Source: Kitasatospora sp. MAA19
GTDB taxonomy: Bacteria; Actinomycetota; Actinomycetes; Streptomycetales; Streptomycetaceae
Assembly: GCF_029894125.1 (NCBI RefSeq)
Contig: NZ_JARXYZ010000027.1
Location: 1-64,000, forward strand
DNA length: 64,000 bases
Direction: 5' to 3'
A program made the translations under genes and the position numbers. The notes beneath the pieces were generated by a model. That model was not told the origin of the DNA. It worked only from the letters and a program-made list of their open reading frames with translations, and made no database searches. This document shows positions 35,737-44,984 of the stretch, in pieces. Numbering within the stretch: position 1 is the stretch's first letter; the number at the start of each line of letters is the position of its first letter.

Positions 35737-36996
35737 TCAGGCGCGGTGCATGGTGATCGTCGTCCAGGCCCCGATGTGGATCCGGTCGCCGTCGTTCAGC
35801 GGTACGGCGGTGTGCGGGGCGATCGGCTCCGCGCCGCCGTTGACGGTGGTGCCGTTGGTCGAGTCCTGGTCCACCAGCACCCAGCTGCCGTCGGCCTGTT
35901 CGGCGAGCAGCGCGTGCTGGTGCGAGGCGCCCGGATCCTCCGGCGGCACCGACAGGTCGATCTCCGGCACGGTGCCGCGGTGCTGGCTGCGCCGCCCGAT
36001 CCGCAGCTGGCCGCGACCGGTCAGCGGGACCCGCCGCTCGGGGCAGTACGGCGGGAAGAACAGGCCGGCCGCCTCGGGGCCGCTGCGGGCCATCATCTCG
36101 GTGAAGTAGTCGCGGTCGGCCGAGACCACCGCGATCCAGTTGGCCCGGAGCGGCTCCGCGGGGGCGGCCCCCGGCTGGGGCTGCGGCGGGGCGAGGTGGA
36201 ACGAGGTGCCGAAGTCGCCGCCGCGGTTGTTCGGGCCGGGCGGCTCGGCGTACACCGGGCCGGAGTCCTCCCGGACGGGGGCCTCGGGGAACGCGCCCTC
36301 CGGCGGAGGGTAGCCGTAGGTGTGTGCGGGCGCGGGGGCCTGCTGCTGGTACGCCTGGTGCTGTGCCTGTGCCTGTGCCTGTGCCTGGGCATGCTGCGGC
36401 TGCTGGTGCTGCGCCTGCTGCGGGACGGGCGGTTGGGCGTGCGGCGGCTGGGCGTACGGGGGCTGGGCGGCCGGCTGCGGGGCGCCGCCGTACGCCGCCG
36501 GGATGTTCAACGGCGGCGGCTGGGTGTGGCCGCCGGGCGCCGGGACGCCGACGGGCGGCGGCTGGCGGCGCGAGGGCGTGGAGAGCTCGTAGTCGTACCC
36601 GCACTCCTCGCAGAACCGCCCGGTCTGCGGGCTGCGGCAGATCGGGCAGACCGCCAGGCCCTCGGTGAGGTCCGGGAAGCCCTGGGCCGGGGGCGGCGGC
36701 ATCGCGCCGGGCGGCGGGACGGCTCCCGGTGGCGGGAAGGCCCCCGGCGGCATCGGCGGAGGCGGCAGCGGTGCGCCGTAGGGTGCACCACCGTGCTCCG
36801 CGTGCCCGGCGGGTGCCCCGGGCGCGGGGTGGCCCCCGTGCGCCCCCGGATGGGCTCCGTGGGCTCCGGGATGGGCTCCGGGATGGGCTCCAGGGTGGGC
36901 CCCGGGCGGCGTCGGGGCCGGCGGAGTCATCGGGAAGCCGCAGAAGTCGCACCAGTCCTCGGCCTGCGACTCATGGCCCCTCGGGCAGATCGGCAT
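35737..36996 (-). CDS. FHA-domain protein with N-terminal zinc ribbons and low-complexity linker
   Basis: A 419-residue adaptor. Two small zinc ribbons (CPRGHESQAEDWCDFCG near residues 4-20; CPICRSPQTGRFCEECG near 120-136) flank a Pro/Gly/Ala/His stretch with GAHP repeats. A Pro/Gln/Ala-rich region with an AQAQ run follows. The C-terminal FHA domain has LRIGRRSQH near 330, DPGASHQHALL near 357 and DQDSTNGTTVNG near 378, so it should bind phosphothreonine. AGGGGGAACTG precedes the ATG at 36996. It is the last gene of the operon and a natural PknG-type substrate or reader, analogous to GarA/OdhI, though much larger. Confidence 0.9.
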   Translation of the reverse strand: MPICPRGHESQAEDWCDFCGFPMTPPAPTPPGAHPGAHPGAHPGAHGAHPGAHGGHPAPGAPAGHAEHGGAPYGAPLPPPPMPPGAFPPPGAVPPPGAMPPPPAQGFPDLTEGLAVCPICRSPQTGRFCEECGYDYELSTPSRRQPPPVGVPAPGGHTQPPPLNIPAAYGGAPQPAAQPPYAQPPHAQPPVPQQAQHQQPQHAQAQAQAQAQHQAYQQQAPAPAHTYGYPPPEGAFPEAPVREDSGPVYAEPPGPNNRGGDFGTSFHLAPPQPQPGAAPAEPLRANWIAVVSADRDYFTEMMARSGPEAAGLFFPPYCPERRVPLTGRGQLRIGRRSQHRGTVPEIDLSVPPEDPGASHQHALLAEQADGSWVLVDQDSTNGTTVNGGAEPIAPHTAVPLNDGDRIHIGAWTTITMHRA

Positions 36997-37069
36997 CAGT
37001 TCCCCCTCACTTCGAGCCGGCTTGGGGCGGCGTCGCACCGGGCCGTCGGCCCGGTCACGTCTTCAGCGG

Positions 37070-38425
37070 TCACTTCTTCACACGTACCGTCTTGGTCGAC
37101 CGGGTCTCAAGGGTCATCGAGTCGGCCTCGCTCACGTTCTTACGGAACCGAACCGTACCCTCCTTGGGGTCGACCACGTCCACCACCTTCTGCAGCAGTT
37201 TGTACGTGCCCTCGTTCCCGGTCGCGTGCGCGATCCGGACGGCGGCGCCCAGCTTGGCGGTGGCGGCGTCGACGTCCCCGGCCCGGTGGGCCTCCAGACC
37301 CTCCTGGATGGAGGAGGCCAGCTCGGCCTGCCCGGTGTAGTGGGCGACCTGCGGGCTGATCCGGGTGGAGGAGGCCAGGTCGTCCGTCCAGACCGCCTTG
37401 ACCAGGCCCTGGGACAGCACCTCGGGGGTGCCGCCGCCGACCTGCGGGGGCAGCACCAGGCTGATCCGGGCGGCGAGCATCTCGTTGCCGATCGAGGCGG
37501 CCGGGACCTCGACGCAGACGTGGTAGTCCCGGCTCTCGTCGCCCCAGGAGCCGGTGGGGTAGTCGCCGGCCCGGGGGCCGGCCTCGGCGCGCCGGTCGGT
37601 CAGGTCCTCGACCGCGGGGGCGACCTGCTTGACGAACTTGACCGCGGCGTTGGCCGGGGTCCAGATCCGCAGTGCGACGTCGGCGACCTGCTTGCCCATG
37701 GCGCCGGCCATCATCGAGCGGAAGTCCTCGGCCAGGCCGGAGGGTTCGGCGACGATGTCGACGGTGCCGAGCAGCGCCGAGGAGATCTTGCGCAGCTCGT
37801 CGATCTTCCAGTCGGTGCCGACGCCGCGGCAGTCGGCGGTGAAGTGGCCGGTGACCCGCTCGATGGCGCGCTCCAGGTCGGCCGCCGACTCGTGCTCGTT
37901 GTTGCCGTCGGTGAGCAGGACGGCGTGCCGGATGGCGATGTCGCGGCGGGTCAGGAAGAGCTTGTCGGCCTTGGCCAGCCAGGTGCCCATCGCGGTGCCG
38001 CCGGCGGCGGTGAGGCGGCGCAGGGCTTCCTTGGCGTGGCCGCGGGTGGTGGCGGAGGCGGTCGCGAGGGTGCCGTCGCCGGGGTAGATCTCGCGGGCCT
38101 CGTGGGTGCCGGCGACCACGGCGAAGGCGGTGCCGTCGCGCAGCGCGTCGATGGCGGCGGCGGTGGCCTCGCGGGCGCCGTTGATCTTGGTCTTGGGGTA
38201 GTCCATCGAGCCCGAGCAGTCCACCAGGATCACCACGGCCGCGGCGGCGTCGGCGCCCTGCGAGCCCGCGTCGGTGATGCCGAGCGGGCGCCCGCCGGAG
38301 GTGCCGCCGCCGGTCGCGGTGACGGTGACGATGGCGTTGACCTCGCGGGCGCCGTCGGCAAGGAACTCGTTCTGGAAGATCTCCACGTCGAACCTGGGCA
38401 GGTTCGGCTTCGCCAGTGTTGCCAT
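37070..38425 (-). CDS. VWA-domain protein of the PknG-type operon
   Basis: A 451-residue cytoplasmic protein without a signal peptide. The von Willebrand A domain has a complete MIDAS: VVILVDCSGSMDYPKTKI near residue 90 (DxSxS), GGTAMGTWL near 140 (Thr), and VLLTDGNNEHES near 172 (Asp). A beta-rich middle domain and a helical C-terminus follow, resembling TerY/YfbK-like VWA proteins often linked to kinases and phosphatases. It sits between the PP2C and FHA genes (73-nt gap to FHA). A metal-dependent protein-protein adhesion role within the signalling complex is the likely function. Confidence 0.9.
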   Translation of the reverse strand: MATLAKPNLPRFDVEIFQNEFLADGAREVNAIVTVTATGGGTSGGRPLGITDAGSQGADAAAAVVILVDCSGSMDYPKTKINGAREATAAAIDALRDGTAFAVVAGTHEAREIYPGDGTLATASATTRGHAKEALRRLTAAGGTAMGTWLAKADKLFLTRRDIAIRHAVLLTDGNNEHESAADLERAIERVTGHFTADCRGVGTDWKIDELRKISSALLGTVDIVAEPSGLAEDFRSMMAGAMGKQVADVALRIWTPANAAVKFVKQVAPAVEDLTDRRAEAGPRAGDYPTGSWGDESRDYHVCVEVPAASIGNEMLAARISLVLPPQVGGGTPEVLSQGLVKAVWTDDLASSTRISPQVAHYTGQAELASSIQEGLEAHRAGDVDAATAKLGAAVRIAHATGNEGTYKLLQKVVDVVDPKEGTVRFRKNVSEADSMTLETRSTKTVRVKK

Positions 38426-38548
38426 GGGCCGGTGGCTCCCGTCGGAAGGGTGGTCGGTAGGGATCGGTCGGTGGGGGGCCGGCCGCGCGGGCGCGGGCCG
38501 GCGGACCGGGCGGCCGCCCGGTGCGGCGCCGGGCGGGGCAGCGTCCGG

Positions 38549-39943
38549 TCAGGCCGTCGGCGGGTGCGGCGGCTGCGGGGGGACGGTCGGTGCGGCGGGC
38601 GGCGCGGGGGGTGCGGGCGGCGCGGGGGGTGCCGGCGGGGCGGGCGGGGGTGCGGCCGGGGGCAGCGGGGCGGCGGGGGAGCCGATCACCGGGAGGTCCG
38701 GCAGGGTCGGCTCGTAGTCCTCGTCCTCCTCGACGCCCGTGCCCTCGACGCCCGTGCCCGCGACGCCCGTGCCCGCGACGCCCGTGCCCGCTGCGCCCGA
38801 ACCCGTGCCCGTGCCCGCGCGAGTGCCCGGCAGGGTGATCACCGGCAGGTCGAGCGCGGTGGCGGTGCGGGCGTCCTCCTCCTCGGCGCCGGCGGCCGGC
38901 GGGTCGATCGGCAGGACGGCGACGGTGATGTTGTCGTGGCCGCCGGCGGCGACCGCGAACTTCACCAGGGTCTGCGCCGCCGCGAGCGGCTCGGTGCGGG
39001 CGTCCGGGCGGACGAAGTACGCCAGGTCGGTGGCCGCCTCGGCGTAGTTCCACAGCCCGTCGGTGCAGATCAACAGCACCCCGGGGACGTGTGGCGTGAA
39101 GTCGAGGGTGTGCGGGACGACCTCCTCGGCGTCGGCGCCGAGCCACCCGGTGATCGCGTGGGCGCGCGGGTCGGCGTACGCCTCGGCCTCGCCCATCAGC
39201 CCGGCCTCGACCATCCGGGCCGCCCAGGAGTCGTCCTGGGTGAGCCGGAACGGCTCGGCGCCGGCGCGGTCGTCCGGGATCCAGTAGGCCCGGGTGTCGC
39301 CGACCCAGCCGATGGTGATCCGGCCGCCGGACGCTATCGCGCTGACGAAGGTGCAGGCGGGGGCGTTGACGTCGGGCCGGGTGGGCCCGGGGCCCTCCTG
39401 GGCGAGGTCGGCGACGGCCTGGGCGGCGTCGGCGACGGCCTGGCGCATCGCGGCGGTGGGTTCGCGGCCGGCCTCCAGGGCGGTCAGCAGCGATTCGGAG
39501 GCGGCGTCGACGGCGGTCTCGGAGGCCTGGTCCGGGCGGTCGGAGGAGGAGACGCCGTCGCACACCACGGCGACCACGACCGGCTCGCCGCCGGGCAGCG
39601 AGGTGGCGGCGACGGTGAAGGAGTCCTCGTTGCGGTGGTGGCGCACGCCGCGGTCGCTGACCCCGGCGACGCCCGCGAGGGACTTCTCCATGTGGTCGCG
39701 CGGGCGCGGCTGGGCGCCGCCGCAGGCCTCGCAGTAGCCGTCGGAGGTGACCTGCGGCAGCCCGCAGTGCGCGCAGAGCGGCCCGTGCTGCGACGGGGTG
39801 GCCTCGCTCTGGGTGGCGGTCCAGCTCGCGGGCATCGCGCCCGGGGCGGGCCGGCCGTTCCGGCCGGCCCCGCAGGCGCCGCAGAAGGCGTCCTCCGGGT
39901 CCATCGGCTCGGAACAGCTCGGGCACACGGTCTGCTGCGGCAT
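38549..39943 (-). CDS. PP2C-family Ser/Thr phosphatase with zinc ribbons
   Basis: A 464-residue phosphatase. Two zinc ribbons (CPSCSEPMDPEDAFCGACG near residues 7-25; CAHCGLPQVTSDGYCEACGG near 57-76) precede a PPM domain. That domain has VRHHRNEDSF near 99, VAVVCDGVSSSDR near 125, WVGDTRAYW near 214, LLICTDGLWNY near 292 and GGHDNITVAVL near 335. A Thr/Gly/Ala and Pro-rich C-terminal tail follows (about 370-464). It starts 3 nt after the kinase stop codon, so the pair is translationally coupled and the enzyme probably reverses kinase-dependent phosphorylation. Confidence 0.92.
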   Translation of the reverse strand: MPQQTVCPSCSEPMDPEDAFCGACGAGRNGRPAPGAMPASWTATQSEATPSQHGPLCAHCGLPQVTSDGYCEACGGAQPRPRDHMEKSLAGVAGVSDRGVRHHRNEDSFTVAATSLPGGEPVVVAVVCDGVSSSDRPDQASETAVDAASESLLTALEAGREPTAAMRQAVADAAQAVADLAQEGPGPTRPDVNAPACTFVSAIASGGRITIGWVGDTRAYWIPDDRAGAEPFRLTQDDSWAARMVEAGLMGEAEAYADPRAHAITGWLGADAEEVVPHTLDFTPHVPGVLLICTDGLWNYAEAATDLAYFVRPDARTEPLAAAQTLVKFAVAAGGHDNITVAVLPIDPPAAGAEEEDARTATALDLPVITLPGTRAGTGTGSGAAGTGVAGTGVAGTGVEGTGVEEDEDYEPTLPDLPVIGSPAAPLPPAAPPPAPPAPPAPPAPPAPPAAPTVPPQPPHPPTA

Positions 39944-39946
39944 CGG

Positions 39947-42466
39947 CTACACCCACGTCCTGGGACGGGCGCGGTTGGCCCGTTCCACCATCTCGATCCT
40001 GGTCTCGGCCCGGTCGGCCAACCGGGCGAGTACCCGGTAGGACTGTTCCAGGGCGAAGCGCAGTTCCCGTTCCACCGTGGGTCGTCCCAGCACCGTGGTG
40101 CCGCCGCTCCGCTCGGCACCGGGCGAACCGGCGGTGACCCAGACGAGGGCCGCGCCGAGCAGCTCGACGGCCAGTTCCTCGCGGCGGCGGTCGTCCAGGC
40201 GCAGCGCGGTCAGCTGGTCGGAGCTGGCGCCGAGGTCGGCGGCGAGCGGGTCGGTGGCGGGGCGTTCGCGCAGCCGGGCGCGGACGGCCGCGATCCGGGC
40301 GGCGGTGTACTGGCTGGAGGTGGCCGGGACGGACTCCAGGACGCGGACGGCGCCGGGCCGGTCGTCCTCGGCCAGACGGACCCGGGCGAGTCCGAAGGCG
40401 GCGCTCAGGTAGGCCGGGTCGGTGGTCCACACCAGCCGGTAGAACTCGGCCGCGTCGCCGCCGTCCTCCAGGAGTTCGGCGCAGATGGCGAGGGCCAGCT
40501 TGGGGGCGGCTTCGCCGGGGAAGGCGTCGTAGACCGCGTCGAAGGCCTCGGCGGCGGCGCGCAGTCCGGCCTCGTCGGGCGCGTCCGGGCCGTCCGCGGC
40601 GCCGACCAGGGCGACCAGGCCGCGGTACCAGACGACCCGCCAGTCGTCCGGGTGCTCCTGCTCCAGGGCGTCGAGGGCCTCCGCGGCGGCGGTGCGGCGG
40701 CCGAGTTCGAGCTGGGCGCGCAGTTCGCGCAGCCGCCGCTCGACGGAGTAGGCGGGGGCGCCGGCCAGGGCGGCGAGCGCCTCCTCGGGGTCGGTGGCGA
40801 GCAGGGTGGCGAGGAAGCCGGCGTTGGGGTCGGCGGGGTCGACGCGCGGGACGGGCAGTGCGAGGGCGGCGGCGGCCGGGTCCAGGGCGGCCAGCCTCAG
40901 TTGCCCGGACTGCTCCGTGGGCATGACCAACTCGGTGTCCACGACGCGCAGTTCGGGGCCGAACAGGGTGGACATGGCGGGCCGGGGCCGCTCGTCCTGG
41001 AGGGCGAGGATCTCGCGCAGCACGCCGGTGAGCTGGTCGGCCATCTCCTCGGCGGAGGAGAACCGGCGGGCCGGGTCCGGGTCGGTGGCGCGCACCAGGA
41101 AGCGGTAGTACGACTCGTAGCGGGCGAAGACCTCGACGTCCTCGGGGCCGGGCAGGGTCTCCCGGTAGGTGCTGCTGTAGCCCTGGAAGTCGAAGGTGAG
41201 CACCGCGAGGGTGCGGGCCACGGTGTAGAGGTCGGAGGCGGGGGAGGGGCCGTCGGTGGCGATCTCCGGGGCCTGGTAGCCGATGGTGCCGTAGATCGGG
41301 CCGTCGTCGTCGAGGCGGCGGACGGCGCCCATGTCGATGATCTTGAGGGCGTCGCCGCTCTGGATCGCGTTGTCGATCTTGAAATCGCAGTAGACCAGGC
41401 CCCGGCCGTGCAGGTAGCCGAGCGCCGGCAGCGCCTCCAGCGCGTACGCGATCGCCTGCTCGACGGGCAGCGGCTCGCGCCGGCCGTCGGGGGTGCGGCG
41501 GTCGTTGGCGATGTCCTTGAGCGACTTGCCGCCGACGTACTCCATCACGATGTAGCCGTCGGTGGAGCCGGTGCGCAGGTCCGGGTGCTCGGCGAAGTTG
41601 ATGATCCGGACGATGTTCGGGTGGTCCACCTCGGCCAGGAAGCGCCGCTCGGCGACGGCCGCGGCCAGCGCGTCCTCGTCCCCGGTGTCCAGCAGGCCCT
41701 TCAGCACGACCCACTTGTCGTTGACCCGCCGGTCCACCGCCAGGTAGATCCAGCCGAGCCCGCCGTGCGCGAGGCAGCCCACCACCTCGTACTGCCCGCC
41801 GACCAGGTCCCCGCGGCGCAGCTTGGGCGTGAACGAGTACGGCGTGCCGCACTGGGTGCAGAAGCCGTCCGGGCGGCCCGGCCGGCCGTTCTTCTCCCGG
41901 CCCACCGGGGTCTCGCACTTGGAGCAGAACCGCTTGCGCTCCGGCACCTCCGGGTTCTCCAGCACCGCCTGGGCCGGGTCGGCCGTCTCGACGGTCGGCA
42001 CGGTCACCAGACCGGCGCCCAGCCGGTTGCGGGTGCCCGCGCTGACGCTGCCGCGGCTGCTGCGCACCGAGACCGAGCGGCTGCTGCCGGTGCGGGTCGA
42101 GCGGTGCGAGCGGGAGCGGCCGGACATCGAGCGGGCCGAGCCGGTGCGGGAGGACATCGAGCGGATCGAGCCGCTGCGCGCCGAGTCGGTGGAGACCCGG
42201 GCGGAGGGCACGTAGGGCTGGGTGACGCCGGTGTCGCCGCCGGGCGGGGTGAGGCCGCACTCGTCGCAGTAGCCGTCCGCGTCGATGGTGCCGGAGCAGT
42301 CCCGGGGGCAGGGCGCGCCGGGGCCCGCGGCGGCCGGGGCCGCCTTGACCGCGGTCGGGGCCACCGCGGCGCCGCCGGTCGGGGCGAGCCCGCACTCGTC
42401 GCAGTAGCCGTCCGCGTCGATCCTGCCGCTGCCGGAGCACTCCGGCCTCACGCACGTCTCGCCCAT
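39947..42466 (-). CDS. pknG: PknG-like Ser/Thr protein kinase with zinc ribbons and TPR-like C-terminus
   Basis: An 839-residue soluble kinase. Two near-identical zinc ribbons (residues 5-22 and 45-62, each ending DADGYCDECG) precede a Ser/Arg-rich linker. A rubredoxin-like CSKCE...CTQCG element follows near 170-195. The kinase domain has the PknG-specific CLAHGGLGWIYLAV near 217, Lys in WVVLKGLLDTG, GLVYCDFKIDNAI with the catalytic Asp (not HRD), and LKIIDMGAVRRL near 350. The C-terminal half is helical and TPR-like. The start is 5 nt after the coiled-coil gene stop. In mycobacteria PknG phosphorylates GarA to control glutamate metabolism. Confidence 0.93.
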   Translation of the reverse strand: MGETCVRPECSGSGRIDADGYCDECGLAPTGGAAVAPTAVKAAPAAAGPGAPCPRDCSGTIDADGYCDECGLTPPGGDTGVTQPYVPSARVSTDSARSGSIRSMSSRTGSARSMSGRSRSHRSTRTGSSRSVSVRSSRGSVSAGTRNRLGAGLVTVPTVETADPAQAVLENPEVPERKRFCSKCETPVGREKNGRPGRPDGFCTQCGTPYSFTPKLRRGDLVGGQYEVVGCLAHGGLGWIYLAVDRRVNDKWVVLKGLLDTGDEDALAAAVAERRFLAEVDHPNIVRIINFAEHPDLRTGSTDGYIVMEYVGGKSLKDIANDRRTPDGRREPLPVEQAIAYALEALPALGYLHGRGLVYCDFKIDNAIQSGDALKIIDMGAVRRLDDDGPIYGTIGYQAPEIATDGPSPASDLYTVARTLAVLTFDFQGYSSTYRETLPGPEDVEVFARYESYYRFLVRATDPDPARRFSSAEEMADQLTGVLREILALQDERPRPAMSTLFGPELRVVDTELVMPTEQSGQLRLAALDPAAAALALPVPRVDPADPNAGFLATLLATDPEEALAALAGAPAYSVERRLRELRAQLELGRRTAAAEALDALEQEHPDDWRVVWYRGLVALVGAADGPDAPDEAGLRAAAEAFDAVYDAFPGEAAPKLALAICAELLEDGGDAAEFYRLVWTTDPAYLSAAFGLARVRLAEDDRPGAVRVLESVPATSSQYTAARIAAVRARLRERPATDPLAADLGASSDQLTALRLDDRRREELAVELLGAALVWVTAGSPGAERSGGTTVLGRPTVERELRFALEQSYRVLARLADRAETRIEMVERANRARPRTWV

Positions 42467-42471
42467 CAACC

Positions 42472-43827
42472 TCAGCCCCCCTGAACCTGTCCGTCGACCG
42501 GCGTCGGGCCGGTCGCCTCCTGTGCGGCCTCGGCCTGCGCCGGCCGCAGCGACTGCTGGAAGCGGGCCACCGCGGCGGCCGCCGCCCGCAGGTCGCAGGG
42601 CGCGCTCCACAGCAGCCAGCGCGCCTTCTCGTACCGCTCGATCACTTCCGGGTCCTCGGAGACCCGCAGCCGGGCGGCCATCGCCTTGTAGGCGTCCAGC
42701 CGGCCGCGCAGTTCGGCGCGGACGGCCAGCGGCTGGGTCACCTCGGTGAGCGACTGCCGGGCCCGGGCCAGCTCCTTGGCGGCGGCGTCCTCCAGCGTCT
42801 CCAGCAGCGGCGCCAGCCGGCCCCACTGCCCGCCCTGGCGCAACTCCAGGGCCGTCACGATCCGTTCACGCAGCGCCGAGGCGGGCCCGGGCACCGCCGG
42901 GACGTCGCTGGCGGCTATCTTCGCCAGCACCTCGCCGCGCGCCCGGCGGGCCTCGGCCAGGGTGGCGTCGGCCCGCTGGAGCAGGTCGCCGACGCCCTGC
43001 AGGCGCTCCTCGGCGTCGTCGCGCAGCCGCAGCAGGTCCTCCAGCTCCAGCCGGACGCCGTCCAGCGCCCGCCCGGCCCGGTCGAACCGCTCGGTGTCGA
43101 CCATCCCGGCGGGCGTGGCGAAGGCGCCGCCCTCGGGCACGGTGCCGCGCTGGGCGGGCACCCTGGCCGGGCGCCACAGCGCCAGCGGGTCCTCGCGCAC
43201 CTCGGTGCGCAGCCCGGTGAGGTCGGCCTCCAGGCCGGTCAGGTCGTCGCCCAGCGGGTGGGCGCCGGCCCGGACGCCGAGCGAGGCGGCCAGGTTCCGC
43301 ACCCGGTGGAGTTCGGCCAGCAGCAGGTCGATCCGGGCGGGCAGCGCGGACCAGACCGCGTCGGCGGCGCTGACCACCTCCAGCACGGTGGCGTACCAGG
43401 AGTTCATCCGGGACATCAGCGCGTCCAGGCTGATCCGCTCGACCAGCCGGGCGGGCGCGCCGAGCAGCTGCGGGCCGTCCGGCAGCGCGCCGCCGGGGAC
43501 GGTCACGGCGTCGCCGGTGAGCAGTTCGCTCAGCTCGGCGAGTTCGGGCGCGCCGGGCTTGGCCTTGCGGGCCCGGACGGCGCGGGCCGAGGCGAGCGCC
43601 TCCGCGTAGCGGTCGAACAGCGCCCAGAGCAGCGGCAGGCCCTTCCCGGCGACGGACCAGCGCTCCAGCGTGCGCCCGGCCAGTTCGGCGCCGTCGAGCA
43701 GCCGCAGCCCCGGGTGGTCCTGCAGGGCGAGCAGCGCCGACTCGACCGCGTCCCGCTCCGCGCCGAGGCGCGCCAGCGCGCGGTCCACCTCCTCCCGGCT
43801 CAGTACCGGGCCAGCCGAAGCCGCCAA
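42472..43827 (-). CDS. Coiled-coil protein of unknown function in the PknG-type operon
   Basis: A 451-residue, almost wholly helical, Ala/Arg/Leu/Glu-rich protein without signal peptide or membrane segments. Long heptad-like stretches are clear, for example VRLELEDLLRLRDDAEERL near residue 260. I choose the TTG at 43827 (MAASAGPVLSREEVDRALARLG) because GAGGAGGAAGGA lies 7 nt upstream; a longer TTG form lacks a ribosome site. The stop is 5 nt before the kinase ATG, so coupling with the kinase is tight. I do not recognise the family; a scaffold or regulatory partner of the kinase is an inference from position only. Confidence 0.8.
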   Translation of the reverse strand: MAASAGPVLSREEVDRALARLGAERDAVESALLALQDHPGLRLLDGAELAGRTLERWSVAGKGLPLLWALFDRYAEALASARAVRARKAKPGAPELAELSELLTGDAVTVPGGALPDGPQLLGAPARLVERISLDALMSRMNSWYATVLEVVSAADAVWSALPARIDLLLAELHRVRNLAASLGVRAGAHPLGDDLTGLEADLTGLRTEVREDPLALWRPARVPAQRGTVPEGGAFATPAGMVDTERFDRAGRALDGVRLELEDLLRLRDDAEERLQGVGDLLQRADATLAEARRARGEVLAKIAASDVPAVPGPASALRERIVTALELRQGGQWGRLAPLLETLEDAAAKELARARQSLTEVTQPLAVRAELRGRLDAYKAMAARLRVSEDPEVIERYEKARWLLWSAPCDLRAAAAAVARFQQSLRPAQAEAAQEATGPTPVDGQVQGG

Positions 43828-44005
43828 CGCCGTGTCCTTCCTCCTCGCGTGCGATCCCGACGTGCGATCCCACGACAACCCCCGTGCCCACCACCGGTCT
43901 CCCCGTGGTGATCGTCCCGAACCCTAGCCGGTGGCCGTTCGGGCCGGACGGGCGCGGGGCGTCAAGACCGCGTCAACGGCCCGGTGGCGCCCCGCGCCCG
44001 TCCGG

Positions 44006-44968
44006 TCAGTGCGGGACCGGCCAGTAGTGGTCGGCCTCGTTGAGCATGTACGGCTTGAGCCAGTGCTCGTACGACAGGCGCCAGGCGCCGCCGGCGTAGT
44101 AGTCGGCCAGCACCTGGTTGACCCGGGCGGTCAGGTCGGGGCTGGTCTTCAGCATGGCGACGCCGATCACCTCGGGCTGCACCTCGCCGTCGACCACCCG
44201 CACGGTCTGGTCCTGGGCGGCCTGACTGGCGGCCAGGCCGTCGTCGGTCATGGTGGCGTCGATCTTGCCGAGCTGCATCAGGACCAGGCAGTCCAGGTGG
44301 TTCTCCACCGTGACGACCTGGCGGGCGGTGTTCTTGGCCGCCAGCACGGTCGAGGCCGTGGAGCCCTTGGCGGCGCACACCGTCCGGTCCTTGATCGCGT
44401 CGTCGATGCCCTTCGCGGTGGAGGCCTTCGGCACCAGCACCCGCTGGCTGATGTTGAAGTACGGCTTGGAGAAGGCCACGTCCTTCATCCGGTCGCAGTT
44501 GATGGTCATGGTGCGGACGATCAGGTCGACCCGGCCGCCCTTGATGGCGTCGACCCGGTCGGCGGTCGCCACCGGCTTGAGCACCACCTTGTCGGGGTCG
44601 CCGATGACGGCGGCGCCGATCGCCCGGGCGAGGTCGATGTCGAAGCCCTCGATCTGACCGGTGTTCGGGTTGCGGGCGCCCCAGCGGTAGCTGTTCTGGT
44701 CCACGCCGATCACCAGGCTGCGCTTGGCCTTGATCGCCTTCACCGCCGGGCCGTCCTGGGTGCTGGGCGGGACGCTCGTGTAGATGTCGCAGGGCTCGGC
44801 CTGCTCCTGCTGTTCCTGCTGGACGGCCTGCGGTGCCGTGGCCTGGCGGGCCGCCTGGCCGGTCGCCGGTGCGGCGCCGGAGGGGCCGCCCCCGCCGAGC
44901 ACGGCCGCGGCGGCCGTCAGCAGTGCCAGCGCCGCGGCCGGCCTGGTCCGTACGGTCCTGTCGCGCAT
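44006..44968 (-). CDS. glnH: GlnH-like periplasmic amino-acid binding protein
   Basis: A 320-residue type II solute-binding protein. An N-terminal export helix (about residues 10-33) is followed by a Gln-rich linker and the SBP_bac_3 domain: VIGVDQNSYRWGARNPNTG near 87-105, EGFDIDLARAIGAAVIGD near 107-124, VDLIVRTMTINCDR near 148 and FSKPYFNISQRVL near 167. Mycobacterial GlnH binds Asp/Glu and signals through GlnX to PknG. No lipobox Cys follows the export helix here, unlike lipoprotein SBPs. GAGGGGGGAA precedes the ATG; it lies 16 nt after glnX. No amino-acid permease is adjacent, so it is probably a sensor. Confidence 0.9.
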   Translation of the reverse strand: MRDRTVRTRPAAALALLTAAAAVLGGGGPSGAAPATGQAARQATAPQAVQQEQQEQAEPCDIYTSVPPSTQDGPAVKAIKAKRSLVIGVDQNSYRWGARNPNTGQIEGFDIDLARAIGAAVIGDPDKVVLKPVATADRVDAIKGGRVDLIVRTMTINCDRMKDVAFSKPYFNISQRVLVPKASTAKGIDDAIKDRTVCAAKGSTASTVLAAKNTARQVVTVENHLDCLVLMQLGKIDATMTDDGLAASQAAQDQTVRVVDGEVQPEVIGVAMLKTSPDLTARVNQVLADYYAGGAWRLSYEHWLKPYMLNEADHYWPVPH

Positions 44969-44984
44969 CTGTCCGTTCCCCCCT

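Noticed and set aside
36320..36592. Plus-strand frame rich in Cys/Ala/Gly/Trp (CACACACA runs)
   Set aside because: Shadow of the AQAQ and Pro-rich repeats in the FHA gene.
36840..36905. Tandem GGATGGGCTCC units as an intergenic repeat
   Set aside because: They lie inside the FHA gene and encode its GAHP repeats.
38739..38830. Tandem CGACGCCCGTGCCC units as a possible CRISPR or regulatory repeat
   Set aside because: They encode the Gly/Thr/Ala repeats of the phosphatase tail and are irregular, without spacers.
37022..42484. A very long (1820-codon) plus-strand frame across the PknG-type operon, with Gly/Val-rich repeats
   Set aside because: It is the complement of four real genes; long antisense frames are expected at this GC content and it has no signal of its own.
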